Source: Gemmatimonadaceae bacterium (GTDB taxonomy: Bacteria > Gemmatimonadota > Gemmatimonadetes > Gemmatimonadales > Gemmatimonadaceae). Taken from it: DNA of 64,000 nt. Shown here one piece after another: positions 46,420 through 55,360 of this stretch (position 1 is its first letter; each line of letters begins with the position of its first letter). The notes under the pieces are model-generated. The model was given only the letters and a program-made list of their open reading frames with translations, was not told the origin of the DNA and did not search any database. Location of the stretch: positions 124,001 to 188,000 of the forward strand of contig WYBP01000022.1 in assembly GCA_011525845.1 (NCBI GenBank), written 5' to 3'. A program made the translations under genes and the position numbers.

Positions 46420-47670
46420 GTGGACGTCGAACTCGTCTCCATCGGTGACGAGCTCCTGCTCGGCTTCACCGTCGACACGAACACCGCGCACTTCGCGCGC
46501 GCGGCGGCGGACCACGGGATCCAGGTCGTGCGGCGGAGCACCGTGGGGGACGACGCCGACGCCATCACGAGCGTGGTGCGCGATGCCCTCGCGCGCACCG
46601 GCGCGGTGATCACCTGCGGCGGGCTCGGCCCCACCGCCGACGACCGCACCAAGCCGACGCTCGCCGCGCTCTTCGGGCGCACGATGCGCTTCGACGACGC
46701 CATCTGGGAGTCGCTCCGCACGCGCTGGAAGGCGCGCGGATGGCCCGGGGAGATCCCCGAGACGAACCGCGAACAGGCGATGGTCCCCGAGGGGGCCACC
46801 GTGCTCCCGAACGCCCACGGCTCGGCGCCCGGCATCTGGCTCGAGGACCACGACGGGCGCTGGGTGGCGATGCTCCCCGGCGTGCCCCGAGAGTTCCTCG
46901 GGATGATGCGCGACACGCTCCTCCCGCGGCTCGCGGCCCGCGGCGCGGGCGGGACGGTGATCCGCTCCCGCACGCTCCGCACGCAGGGGATCGCGGAGAG
47001 CGCGCTCGCCGAGACGCTGGGGGAGCTCGCGAAGGATCCGCTCGGCGTGCCCCTCGCCTTCATGCCCGGCTACGAGGGCGTGGACCTGCGCCTCACGGTG
47101 CGCGGCGTGAGCCCCGCCGTCGCCGACGAACGGCTCGCGGCCGCCGCCGACGCGCTGCGGGCGCGGGTGGGGAAGTGGGTGTACGGGGAAGGGGACGAGG
47201 ACCTGGCGACGCTGGTGCTCGACCGGCTCCGCGCGCGCGGGATGCGCATCGCGGTGGCCGAGAGCTGCACGGGCGGGATGCTCGGCATGCGGCTCACCGC
47301 GATCCCCGGGGCGAGCGACCGGTTCGTGGGCGGGGTGATCGCCTACGACAACGCGGTGAAGGTGCGCGAGCTCGGCGTGCGGGAGGCGACGCTCGAGGCC
47401 GTGGGCGCGGTGAGCGAGGAGGTCGCGCGGGAGATGGCGAGTGGCGTGCGCGCGCGCTTCGGGGTGGAGGTGGGGGTGAGCATCACCGGCGTGGCCGGGC
47501 CGGGGGGCGGCACGCCGGAGAAGCCGGTGGGGACCTTCTGCGTGGCCGTGGACGTGCAGGGCGAGGTGCGCTCCCTCCGGACCGCCGGGGTGGGAGACCG
47601 CCACGAGATCCGGCAGCGGGCGTCGCAGGGGGCGCTGAGCCTGCTGCGGCGCGTGCTCGCCAGGGAGTGA
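46420..47670 (+). CDS. cinA: CinA-family competence/damage-inducible protein
   Basis: A 416-residue two-domain protein. The N-terminal MoaB/MoeA-like domain has VSIGDELLLGFTVDTNTA and TCGGLGPTADDRTKPTLA, acting as an ADP-ribose/nucleotide pyrophosphatase. The C-terminal PncC-like deamidase has AVAESCTGGMLGMRLT, GGVIAYDNAVKVRELGV and SITGVAGPGGGTPEKPVGTF. CinA recycles pyridine nucleotides and is often near recA or pgsA, as here. The GTG start lies 7 nt after pgsA. Confidence 0.94.
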   Translation: MDVELVSIGDELLLGFTVDTNTAHFARAAADHGIQVVRRSTVGDDADAITSVVRDALARTGAVITCGGLGPTADDRTKPTLAALFGRTMRFDDAIWESLRTRWKARGWPGEIPETNREQAMVPEGATVLPNAHGSAPGIWLEDHDGRWVAMLPGVPREFLGMMRDTLLPRLAARGAGGTVIRSRTLRTQGIAESALAETLGELAKDPLGVPLAFMPGYEGVDLRLTVRGVSPAVADERLAAAADALRARVGKWVYGEGDEDLATLVLDRLRARGMRIAVAESCTGGMLGMRLTAIPGASDRFVGGVIAYDNAVKVRELGVREATLEAVGAVSEEVAREMASGVRARFGVEVGVSITGVAGPGGGTPEKPVGTFCVAVDVQGEVRSLRTAGVGDRHEIRQRASQGALSLLRRVLARE

Positions 47671-47698
47671 GCGCGCCGCCCGCGCGGTGGCGCCCCCC

Positions 47699-47738
47699 GG
47701 CGCCCGCTGGCGCCCGCTGGCGCGCGCCGGCGCCCGCT
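47699..47738. repeat. 10-bp tandem repeat, four units
   Basis: Units of GGCGCCCGCT occur at 47699, 47709 and 47729, with a degenerate copy (GGCGCGCGCC) at 47719. The array lies 29 nt after the cinA stop and upstream of the grpE regulatory region. Confidence 0.6.
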
Positions 47739-47742
47739 CCGA

Positions 47743-47801
47743 TCCAGTCAACCGAAACGACAGCCGGTTTCCGCCGTAGGGTGCGTATCTCCTTGACTGG
47801 A
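47743..47801. promoter_or_regulatory. Widely spaced inverted repeat upstream of grpE
   Basis: TCCAGTCAA (47743-47751) and TTGACTGGA (47793-47801) are perfect inverted 9-mers with centres 50 bp apart, close to five helical turns. They lie just upstream of the -24/-12 motif and could be sites for an activator or repressor. Confidence 0.4.
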
Positions 47802-47824
47802 CTGCAATTCCGGCATGTCCGGCC

Positions 47825-47839
47825 TGGCACGGCGGTTGC
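47825..47839 (+). promoter_or_regulatory. Sigma-54 (-24/-12) promoter of grpE-dnaJ
   Basis: TGGCAC (47825-47830), 5 nt, then TTGC (47836-47839) matches the RpoN consensus TGGCAC-N5-TTGC at every position. The predicted start is near 47851, 22 nt before the grpE ATG. No sigma-70 pair of similar quality is visible here. Confidence 0.5.
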
Positions 47840-47872
47840 CCCGGAGATGGCTGTCCGGCGAACTTTGACCCT

Positions 47873-48511
47873 ATGAAAGACGAACGCGTGAAACAGGATC
47901 CGACCAAGACCAGCTCCTTCGAGAACCGGGCCGTCGACGCGACGGATGCCGAGTCCGACGCCGCGGCCTCCGCCGCGGATGCGGGCGACGTGATCGACGA
48001 GGACGCGACCGGCTCCACCGGCGAGCACATGATCGTCGGCGAGGAGGCCGGCCTCGTGACCTCGGCGCTGCAGCACGAGCTCGCGGAGCAGAAGGAGAAG
48101 TACGTGCGGCTCTACGCGGAGTTCGAGAACTTCCGGCGCCGCGCGGTGAAGGACCGGCAGGACGCCGAGCACCGCGGGATGGGGAACCTGCTGCGCGGGC
48201 TGCTCGAGTCGCTCGACGACCTCGCGCGGGTGGCGCACATGACGCCGGCGAAGTCCGACACGGCGACGGTGCTGGAGGGGGTGGCGCTGGTGGAGCGCAA
48301 GCTGCTCAAGTCGCTCGCGGGGCACGGGCTCGAGGTGGTGGATCCCAAGGGACACCCCTTCGACCCGGCGCTGCACGAGGCGATCTCGACGGCTCCGGCG
48401 GCGAGCAAGGAGGAGGACCACCTGGTCGCCCAGGTGTTCCAGGTCGGCTATGTCTTCAACGGCACACTCCTCCGTCCCGCCCGCGTCGTGGTGACGCAGT
48501 GGAACGGGTGA
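47873..48511 (+). CDS. grpE: Nucleotide exchange factor GrpE
   Basis: A 212-residue DnaK co-chaperone. An acidic, low-complexity N-terminus (about 60 residues rich in Asp/Ala/Ser) precedes the long dimerisation helix (LQHELAEQKEKYVRLYAEFENFRRR). The beta domain holds the GrpE signature, seen as VALVERKLLKSLAGHGLEVV, PFDPALHEAIST and VAQVFQVGYVFNGTLLRPARV. It releases ADP from DnaK. dnaJ follows after 19 nt; dnaK itself is not in the window. A sigma-54-type promoter motif lies 34 nt upstream. Confidence 0.95.
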   Translation: MKDERVKQDPTKTSSFENRAVDATDAESDAAASAADAGDVIDEDATGSTGEHMIVGEEAGLVTSALQHELAEQKEKYVRLYAEFENFRRRAVKDRQDAEHRGMGNLLRGLLESLDDLARVAHMTPAKSDTATVLEGVALVERKLLKSLAGHGLEVVDPKGHPFDPALHEAISTAPAASKEEDHLVAQVFQVGYVFNGTLLRPARVVVTQWNG

Positions 48512-48530
48512 GCGCCACCCGCTGAGCGCC

Positions 48531-49655
48531 ATGGCCCAGAAGGACTTCTACGCCGTCCTCGGCGTGAGCGCGTCCGCCACCGCGGACGAGATCAAGAAGC
48601 AGTACCGGCGCCTCGCGAAGCAGTACCACCCCGACACGAACAAGGGGGACGCGAAGTCGGCCGACCGCTTCAAGGAGATCTCCGAGGCGTACAACGTCCT
48701 GGGGGACGCCGAGAAGCGGAAGCAGTACGACGAGATGCGGCGACTCGGCGCGTTCGACCCGTTCACGCGGTCGCGGCCCGGCGGGGCGCGCCCGGGCGCG
48801 GGCTCCGCGGGGCGCGCGCAGACCGGCGGCGCGCGGGTGGAGGACATCGACATCGGCGGGTTCGGCGGGCTCGGCGACCTGTTCAGCTCGATGTTCGGCG
48901 GCGGGGCGCGCGGCCCGCGGCCGAGCGGTCCGGAGAAGGGGCAGAGCGTCGAGACCACGCTCGAGGTCCCCTTCCGCGTGGCCGTGCTCGGCGGCAAGGT
49001 GCCGATCGAGCTCGAGGTGAACGAGGAGTGCGGGACCTGCGGGGGCTCGGGCGCGGCGAAGGGTGCACGCCTGCAGACCTGCCCGGAGTGCTCGGGGCGC
49101 GGCACCATCTCGTTCGGGCAGGGGTCGTTCGCCGTGAACCGTCCCTGCCCGCTCTGCCTCGGCAAGGGGCAGGTGCCCACCGAGAAGTGCGCCGCGTGCA
49201 ACGGCGCGGGGGCCTCCCGCTCGCACAAGAAGGTGTTGATCACCGTGCCCGAGGGGATCGAGAGCGGGTCGAAGATCCGGCTCAAGGGGCAGGGGGGGCG
49301 TGGCGTGCGGGGCGGCCCGAACGGGGACATCCTGATCACCTTCCAGGTGCGCGAGGACGCCGAGTGGGAGCGCGACGGGCTCGACCTGATCGTGCGCGCG
49401 CCGGTGAACATCGCGCAGGCCACGCTCGGCTCGCGCATCTCGGTGGTCACGCTCGACGAGAAGCGGGTGACGATCACGCTGCCCAAGGGCACGCCGAGCG
49501 GGAAGCGCTTCCGCGTGCGGGGGCAGGGGATCACCAAGGACAAGCAGAAGGGGGACCTGCTCGTGGAGATCCAGGTGGTGGTGCCGGAGACGCTCACGGC
49601 GGAGCAGGAGAAGCTGATGAAGCAGTTCGCGGCGGCGGGCGGGCTCGAGTACTGA
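48531..49655 (+). CDS. dnaJ: Chaperone DnaJ
   Basis: A 374-residue class A J-protein. The J domain has the HPD tripeptide in KQYHPDTNKGDAKS. A Gly/Phe-rich segment follows (DIGGFGGLGDLFSSMFGGG). Four CxxCxGxG-type zinc repeats come next: CGTCGGSG, CPECSGRG, CPLCLGKG and CAACNGAG, then the two client-binding beta domains. It stimulates the DnaK ATPase and delivers unfolded proteins. It is co-transcribed with grpE. Confidence 0.96.
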   Translation: MAQKDFYAVLGVSASATADEIKKQYRRLAKQYHPDTNKGDAKSADRFKEISEAYNVLGDAEKRKQYDEMRRLGAFDPFTRSRPGGARPGAGSAGRAQTGGARVEDIDIGGFGGLGDLFSSMFGGGARGPRPSGPEKGQSVETTLEVPFRVAVLGGKVPIELEVNEECGTCGGSGAAKGARLQTCPECSGRGTISFGQGSFAVNRPCPLCLGKGQVPTEKCAACNGAGASRSHKKVLITVPEGIESGSKIRLKGQGGRGVRGGPNGDILITFQVREDAEWERDGLDLIVRAPVNIAQATLGSRISVVTLDEKRVTITLPKGTPSGKRFRVRGQGITKDKQKGDLLVEIQVVVPETLTAEQEKLMKQFAAAGGLEY

Positions 49656-49680
49656 GGCGCGCCGCGCGCGCGCCGCGCGA

Positions 49681-51138
<1,458 letters not shown>

Positions 51139-51142
51139 CTAT

Positions 51143-51165
51143 ATGATGCAAGTGAAATACCTCTT
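51143..51165. promoter_or_regulatory. NsrR-like operator upstream of the nitrite module
   Basis: The 23 bp fit the NsrR 11-1-11 pattern (ATGCATTT-N-AAATGCAT core) at 15 of 20 defined positions; the left arm keeps GATGCA, the right arm GAAATAC. It lies 40 nt before the membrane Fe-S gene in an unusually AT-rich patch between divergent genes. NsrR is an Rrf2-family repressor relieved by nitric oxide. No nsrR gene is in the window. Confidence 0.5.
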
Positions 51166-51204
51166 AGCATTGGCCGTGTCCTCCCACCTCCACCCGGTGA
51201 TCCG

Positions 51205-52164
51205 ATGACGGCCATCCGCCTCCCCCTCGTGAGCGCGCACCCGCTCTGGGGAACCGCCCAACGCCTCGGGGTGCTGCTCACCGTCGCGCTGCTCGTCGCG
51301 CTCGTGCGCTGGCCCGACCCGACCCTGCACCTGCTCTGGGACATGGTCATCCCGCTCCTCCCGGCGACCTTCCTCCTGAGCCCGACGGTCTGGCGGAACG
51401 TCTGCCCGCTGGCGACGCTCAACGACCTCGGCGGGCGGCGGCGCGCCACGCCGGGCCTGAGCACGAGCCTCCTCGGCATCGGTTGGATGGTGGGGCTGGT
51501 GCTGCTCCTGCTCATGGTGCCGGCGCGCCGGTTCCTGTTCAACGAGCAGGGCCTCGTCCTCGCGCTGACGATCGCCGGCGTGGCGGGGCTCGCCCTCGGT
51601 GCGGGGTTCCTCTCCTCGCGGCGCTCCGGGTTCTGCAACTCGCTCTGCCCGGTGCTCCCCGTGGAGAAGCTCTACGGCCAGTCGCCCCTGCTCGCCATCG
51701 GGTCCGCGCGGTGCGCCGACTGCAACCGCTGCACCCCCGCGGGCTGCATCGACCTCTCCGGCCGGCGGAGCATGCTCCAGAGCGTCTCCGCCTCGCGTGC
51801 GCGGCACTGGCTGCTCGGTCCGCTCGGGCTCTTCGCGGCGCTCTTCCCGGGCTTCATCTACGGGTACTTCACCACCGCGGACGGCGGCCTGGGCACCGCG
51901 CTCGCGACCTACCGGTGGATCGGGCTCTGGAGCCTCGTGAGCCTGGGGGCGGCGGGCGCCGTGGTGCTGGCGACGCGCGTGCGCGCGGCACTCGCCCTGC
52001 CGGTGCTCGGCGGTCTCGCGGTCGGCGTCTACTACTGGTTCGCGGCGCCGAAGCTTGCGGAGGCGTACGCGGCGGGGGCCGTGGCTGGCGAGGTGCTACG
52101 GGTCGCGCTGCTCTCGCTCGTCGTGGCGTGGATCGCACGGGCGGTGCGGCGCGAGCTGCGCTGA
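51205..52164 (+). CDS. NapH/NosR-like membrane Fe-S protein
   Basis: A 319-residue polytopic protein with six or seven helices and cysteine motifs of the polyferredoxin-type electron-transfer proteins: a first [11 protein letters not shown], then [20 protein letters not shown] (the C-x3-C-P motif of NapH/NosR/RdxA), and one cluster motif C-x2-C-x2-C-x4-C in [12 protein letters not shown]. It lacks a second full cluster and an FMN domain, so it is smaller than NosR. It probably carries quinol-derived electrons outward. It is followed 121 nt later by nirK and preceded by a NsrR-like site. Confidence 0.75.
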   Translation: MTAIRLPLVSAHPLWGTAQRLGVLLTVALLVALVRWPDPTLHLLWDMVIPLLPATFLLSPTVWRNVCPLATLNDLGGRRRATPGLSTSLLGIGWMVGLVLLLLMVPARRFLFNEQGLVLALTIAGVAGLALGAGFLSSRRSGFCNSLCPVLPVEKLYGQSPLLAIGSARCADCNRCTPAGCIDLSGRRSMLQSVSASRARHWLLGPLGLFAALFPGFIYGYFTTADGGLGTALATYRWIGLWSLVSLGAAGAVVLATRVRAALALPVLGGLAVGVYYWFAAPKLAEAYAAGAVAGEVLRVALLSLVVAWIARAVRRELR

Positions 52165-52230
52165 TCCGATCGCTGGGCAGCGAAGTCGCGTGGGGGATAC
52201 TCGCACGAGGATTCAGGGATTCATTCGCAT

Positions 52231-52250
52231 CGTCGGGGGGACGCCCGACG
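52231..52250. promoter_or_regulatory. Hairpin/dyad in the nirK leader
   Basis: CGTCGGG (52231-52237) and CCCGACG (52244-52250) are perfect inverted repeats around 6 nt, 36 nt before the nirK start. It could be an operator or an mRNA hairpin. No FNR-type TTGAT-N4-ATCAA site is seen nearby. Confidence 0.35.
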
Positions 52251-52285
52251 CATATTCTTGGGGAACCCTCACAACGAGCCTCCGA

Positions 52286-53782
52286 ATGCCTGCTTACCGC
52301 CACCTGTCCGCCCTCCTCGGCCCCGCGCCCCGTGCGGCGGCCAGCGCCCTGCGGCGAGTCTCCGCGGCGTCGGCGATCGCCGTCGCACTCCTGGCCGGCA
52401 TGTCGTGCGCACCGTCGGGGGGGATCGTCGGCGAGGAGGACGCCGTCCTCACGTCGCCCCCGAACGTGCCGCCCCCGATCACGCGGCGGAACGCGACCAA
52501 GGTGGTGGTGCGGCTCGAGACGCGTGAGGTGACGCAGCGGCTCGCCGACGGCGTGGACTATACCTTCTGGACGTTCGGCGGCACGGTGCCGGGTTCGTTC
52601 ATGCGGGTGCGGCAGGGGGACCTCGTGGAGTTCCACCTCGCGAACCATCCGTCGAGCGCGAACCCGCACAACATCGACCTGCACGCGGTCACGGGGCCGG
52701 GCGGCGGCGCGGGCGCTTCGCTCGTCTCCCCCGGCACCGAGGCGACCTTCACCTTCGAGGCGCTCAATCCCGGGCTCTACGTCTACCACTGCGCCACCGC
52801 GCCTGTGGGGATGCACATCGCGAACGGGATGTACGGGCTGATCCTCGTCGAGCCCCCGGGCGGCCTGCCGGCGGTGGACCGCGAGTACTACATCGCGCAG
52901 GGGGAGTTCTACACGCGCGGCGGCTTTGGCGCGGCGGGACACCAGTCGTTCGACATGGCCAAGGCGATCGATGAGAACCCGCCTTACGTCCTCTTCAACG
53001 GCTCGGTCGGCGCGCTCACCGGCGACAACTCGCTCAAGGCTGAGGTGGGGGAGACGGTGCGTCTCTACGTCGGCAATGGCGGGCCGAACCTCATCTCCTC
53101 GTTCCACGTGATCGGCGAGATCTTCGACAAGGTGCACGTCGAGGGCGGCTCGCTGATCAACGAGAACGTGCAGACCACGCTGATCCCTGCCGGAGGGGCG
53201 GCGGTGGTGGAGTTCAAGCTCGAGACCGCGGGCACCTTCCTCCTCGTCGACCACTCGATCTTCCGCACCTTCAACAAGGGCGCGCTCGGCATGATCGCGG
53301 TCAGCGGAGCGGCGGACTCGTCCGTCTTCTCAGGCCGGATCGGTGAGGGCGTGTATCGGCCGGAAGGGAGTGCCGTGCAGACCTCGCCGAACGGCACCGC
53401 GGCCGCGCCGCGCGCGACGACACCGGCCCAGCAGGTCGCGTTCGGCGAGCGTGTCTACGGCCGCACCTGCGCGGCGTGCCACCAGCCGCAGGGGCAGGGA
53501 ATCCCGCTCGTCTTCCCGCCGCTCGCCGGCTCCGACTACCTGAACGCGAATCCCACCCGTGCGATCGCTGCGGTGCTGAACGGGCTCTCCGGTCCCATCA
53601 CCGTGAATGGCACGACGTACAACAGCGTCATGCCGGGGCTCGCGCTCTCCGACGACGATGTGGCCAACGTGCTCACCTACGTCTACAGCCAGTGGGGGAA
53701 CAACCGTACGGTGGTGTCACCGGCCCAGGTGCGGGCGGTGCGGGCGGCCGGGGGACCGAAGGCCAACGCGGACGCGCACTAG
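52286..53782 (+). CDS. nirK: Copper nitrite reductase fused to cytochrome c
   Basis: A 498-residue periplasmic enzyme reducing nitrite to nitric oxide. Residues about 70-340 are two cupredoxin domains. Type 1 copper: H128, C169, H177 and M182 ([21 protein letters not shown]). Type 2 copper: H133, H168 and H323 ([15 protein letters not shown]). The catalytic pair is D131 and H274 (FHVIGEIFD). Residues about 385-480 form a class I cytochrome c with CAACH at 395-399 and a distal methionine in VMPG. This AniA-type core plus cytochrome tail lets the enzyme accept electrons directly. The N-terminus is a signal sequence with a weak lipobox (GMSC, cysteine 41). Confidence 0.95.
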   Translation: MPAYRHLSALLGPAPRAAASALRRVSAASAIAVALLAGMSCAPSGGIVGEEDAVLTSPPNVPPPITRRNATKVVVRLETREVTQRLADGVDYTFWTFGGTVPGSFMRVRQGDLVEFHLANHPSSANPHNIDLHAVTGPGGGAGASLVSPGTEATFTFEALNPGLYVYHCATAPVGMHIANGMYGLILVEPPGGLPAVDREYYIAQGEFYTRGGFGAAGHQSFDMAKAIDENPPYVLFNGSVGALTGDNSLKAEVGETVRLYVGNGGPNLISSFHVIGEIFDKVHVEGGSLINENVQTTLIPAGGAAVVEFKLETAGTFLLVDHSIFRTFNKGALGMIAVSGAADSSVFSGRIGEGVYRPEGSAVQTSPNGTAAAPRATTPAQQVAFGERVYGRTCAACHQPQGQGIPLVFPPLAGSDYLNANPTRAIAAVLNGLSGPITVNGTTYNSVMPGLALSDDDVANVLTYVYSQWGNNRTVVSPAQVRAVRAAGGPKANADAH

Positions 53783-54237
53783 GCGCCCGCGCCCGTTCCT
53801 CCACGCCGCTCACTCCGCGCGCCGCCGGCGCGGATGCGCGTCCACATCGTCGCGAAGAAGAGCAGCACACCCGCCGTCTGCGCGAACCCCGCGGCCACGA
53901 GCAGGGCGCGCCATGCGGCCGAGGCGGAGGTATCCAGCCCGACCTCCAGCGCGACGCGCAGCGCCGTGCCGCCGGCGATGCCCCACCAGGCCAGCGCGGC
54001 GAGCCTCGGCCGGAAGACAGCATCGTCCGGCCGGGGCCGCGGGAACATCCAGAGCGCGACCCCGGTGATCATGAGCATCACGAACCCCACGAGCAGCGCG
54101 TGGGTGTGGGCGCTGCGCACGCGCGGTGGGAGCCACCCCCCGAACTCACGCGCGTGGAGCATCCAGAGGCCGAGGAGGAGCCCGACGGCGAGGAAGGCGA
54201 TCGCGGTCCTGAGGTAGCGGCGGACGAGTGGGTTCAT
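53779..54237 (-). CDS. Four-helix CcoN-like membrane protein
   Basis: A 152-residue membrane protein with four helices. The second helix carries [26 protein letters not shown], in which the H-x-H and G-x-x-x-M-I-x-G pattern resembles heme-binding helix II of cbb3-oxidase or NO-reductase subunit I. All other oxidase helices and copper ligands are absent, so it is not an oxidase. It may bind one heme or act as an electron or NO accessory protein. Its stop overlaps that of nirK on the opposite strand (shared CTAG). Identity is tentative. Confidence 0.55.
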   Translation of the reverse strand: MNPLVRRYLRTAIAFLAVGLLLGLWMLHAREFGGWLPPRVRSAHTHALLVGFVMLMITGVALWMFPRPRPDDAVFRPRLAALAWWGIAGGTALRVALEVGLDTSASAAWRALLVAAGFAQTAGVLLFFATMWTRIRAGGARSERRGGTGAGA

Positions 54238-54375
54238 CGGGGCGAGGTCCGGTGGCGGAGGTCGTCGACGACGATCGTGCCGTCACCGGAATCTCATGGG
54301 CGCGCTCCCGAGAGGCGAGTCCTGCGACCTCCGGCTGCCCGGTGCCGCCTCCACCGCCCCCGCTCCGATCCCGTG

Positions 54376-54684
54376 TCACCGCGCACAGCGGACGCACCAC
54401 TGCGTCGCCGGCATCACCTGCAGGCGATCGAAGGAGATCTCGCCGCCGCACGCGATGCAGACGCCGTACGTGCCCTCGTCGATCCGCCGCAGCGCACGGC
54501 GATACGAGTCGAGTTCCGGCGAGCTCCCGTCGGACGCGAGGGAGCGCTCCAGTCGGGTGATCTCCCGGCGCAGCTCGATCGCGAGATCGGTGAGCTGTGA
54601 ACGTGAGAGCGGTGCGTCGGCGGAGGCGCGGAACGCATCGCTCCGGTCGGGGGGGAAGTGGGTGGCCTGCGTGCGGGTCGTCAT
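54376..54684 (-). CDS. DksA/TraR-type zinc-finger protein
   Basis: A 102-residue protein with an N-terminal coiled-coil helix (SQLTDLAIELRREITRLERS) and a C-terminal four-cysteine finger CIACGGEISFDRLQVMPATQ ending in CVRCA. Proteins of this class enter the RNA polymerase secondary channel and, with ppGpp, shift promoter use; this one is shorter than DksA and closer to TraR. The acidic tip motif of DksA is not obvious. It overlaps the upstream hypothetical gene by 4 nt. Confidence 0.85.
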   Translation of the reverse strand: MTTRTQATHFPPDRSDAFRASADAPLSRSQLTDLAIELRREITRLERSLASDGSSPELDSYRRALRRIDEGTYGVCIACGGEISFDRLQVMPATQWCVRCAR

Positions 54685-55034
54685 GCGGCGGTCTCCGGTT
54701 CGGCGTATCGAATGGACTGCGTGGCAGCGTGGAGGCGCTGCGCGAGTTCGAGCAGGAGGGCGTGCCAGAGGTCGTCGGGCACGGAACAGGTGAAGCCGTG
54801 TGCGTCCGGGGTGAGGGCGACCCTGGCCTGGTCGCTCCCCATGGACCCCGGCGAGGGAGCGCGCCACCGGTGCAGGATGCGCCGCGCGATGTCCGCCGCG
54901 ACGGCGGCGCTCGCGCGGTCGGGAAAGCCAGTGATCGTGATGCGCCCCGGTGCCATGGAGCCGACCTCGCGCGTGCCATGCCTGATGGTCCAGCGCGCAG
55001 GGCCTTGTCGTTCGAAACGCAGGTATGCGAGCAT
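54681..55034 (-). CDS. Hypothetical protein coupled to the DksA/TraR gene
   Basis: A 117-residue soluble protein. I do not recognise it. A beta-rich N-terminus (MLAYLRFERQGPARWTIRHG) is followed by ITITGFPDRASAAVAADIAR and an alpha-helical end with LWHALLLELAQRLHAATQS. Its stop overlaps the DksA/TraR start by 4 nt (ATGA), which supports it as a real, co-translated gene. Confidence 0.55.
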   Translation of the reverse strand: MLAYLRFERQGPARWTIRHGTREVGSMAPGRITITGFPDRASAAVAADIARRILHRWRAPSPGSMGSDQARVALTPDAHGFTCSVPDDLWHALLLELAQRLHAATQSIRYAEPETAA

Positions 55035-55360
55035 GCGACGCCCGTCCGTTGGATGAGAGGGGGGAATGCCGACCGCCCCACGTGCGCGATCGGCAGGTGG
55101 GGCGGTCTCGCGGTGACGGGTTGCGTCACCGGGTGGTGTGGGGCTGTCGCGGCCTATCCGCCCTCGGGCCGGATGGACGAGCGTCCCACACGCGCGCGAG
55201 ACCGCGCGAGCGTGCGCAAGTCGGACACTCGGGTCTTGTGGGTGCGGGGGGCGACGACGGTCGTCATACGGAGCAAGCTAGCCGGTGGCGTGCGGAAGTC
55301 AACGCACGCGACGCGCGTGTGCGCCGCTGGTCGCGGCCGGACCGATGCTCGCTCGCCCGA
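55035..55360. other. Intergenic region with two hairpins
   Basis: About 326 nt with no convincing gene. It holds two perfect inverted repeats: GACCGCCCCAC (55071-55081) with GTGGGGCGGTC (55097-55107), and CGGTGACG (55111-55118) with CGTCACCG (55124-55131). They lie downstream of the kinase gene and upstream of the hypothetical/DksA pair, both read on the minus strand, and so may end one transcript or regulate the next. Confidence 0.5.

Noticed and set aside
47793-47821. Sigma-70 promoter using TTGACT before grpE
   Set aside because: No acceptable -10 lies 16-18 nt downstream (ATGTCC or TGTCCG); the -24/-12 match is far better.
52165-52285. FNR/DNR box before nirK
   Set aside because: No TTGAT-N4-ATCAA or close variant is present; only a GC-rich dyad is seen.
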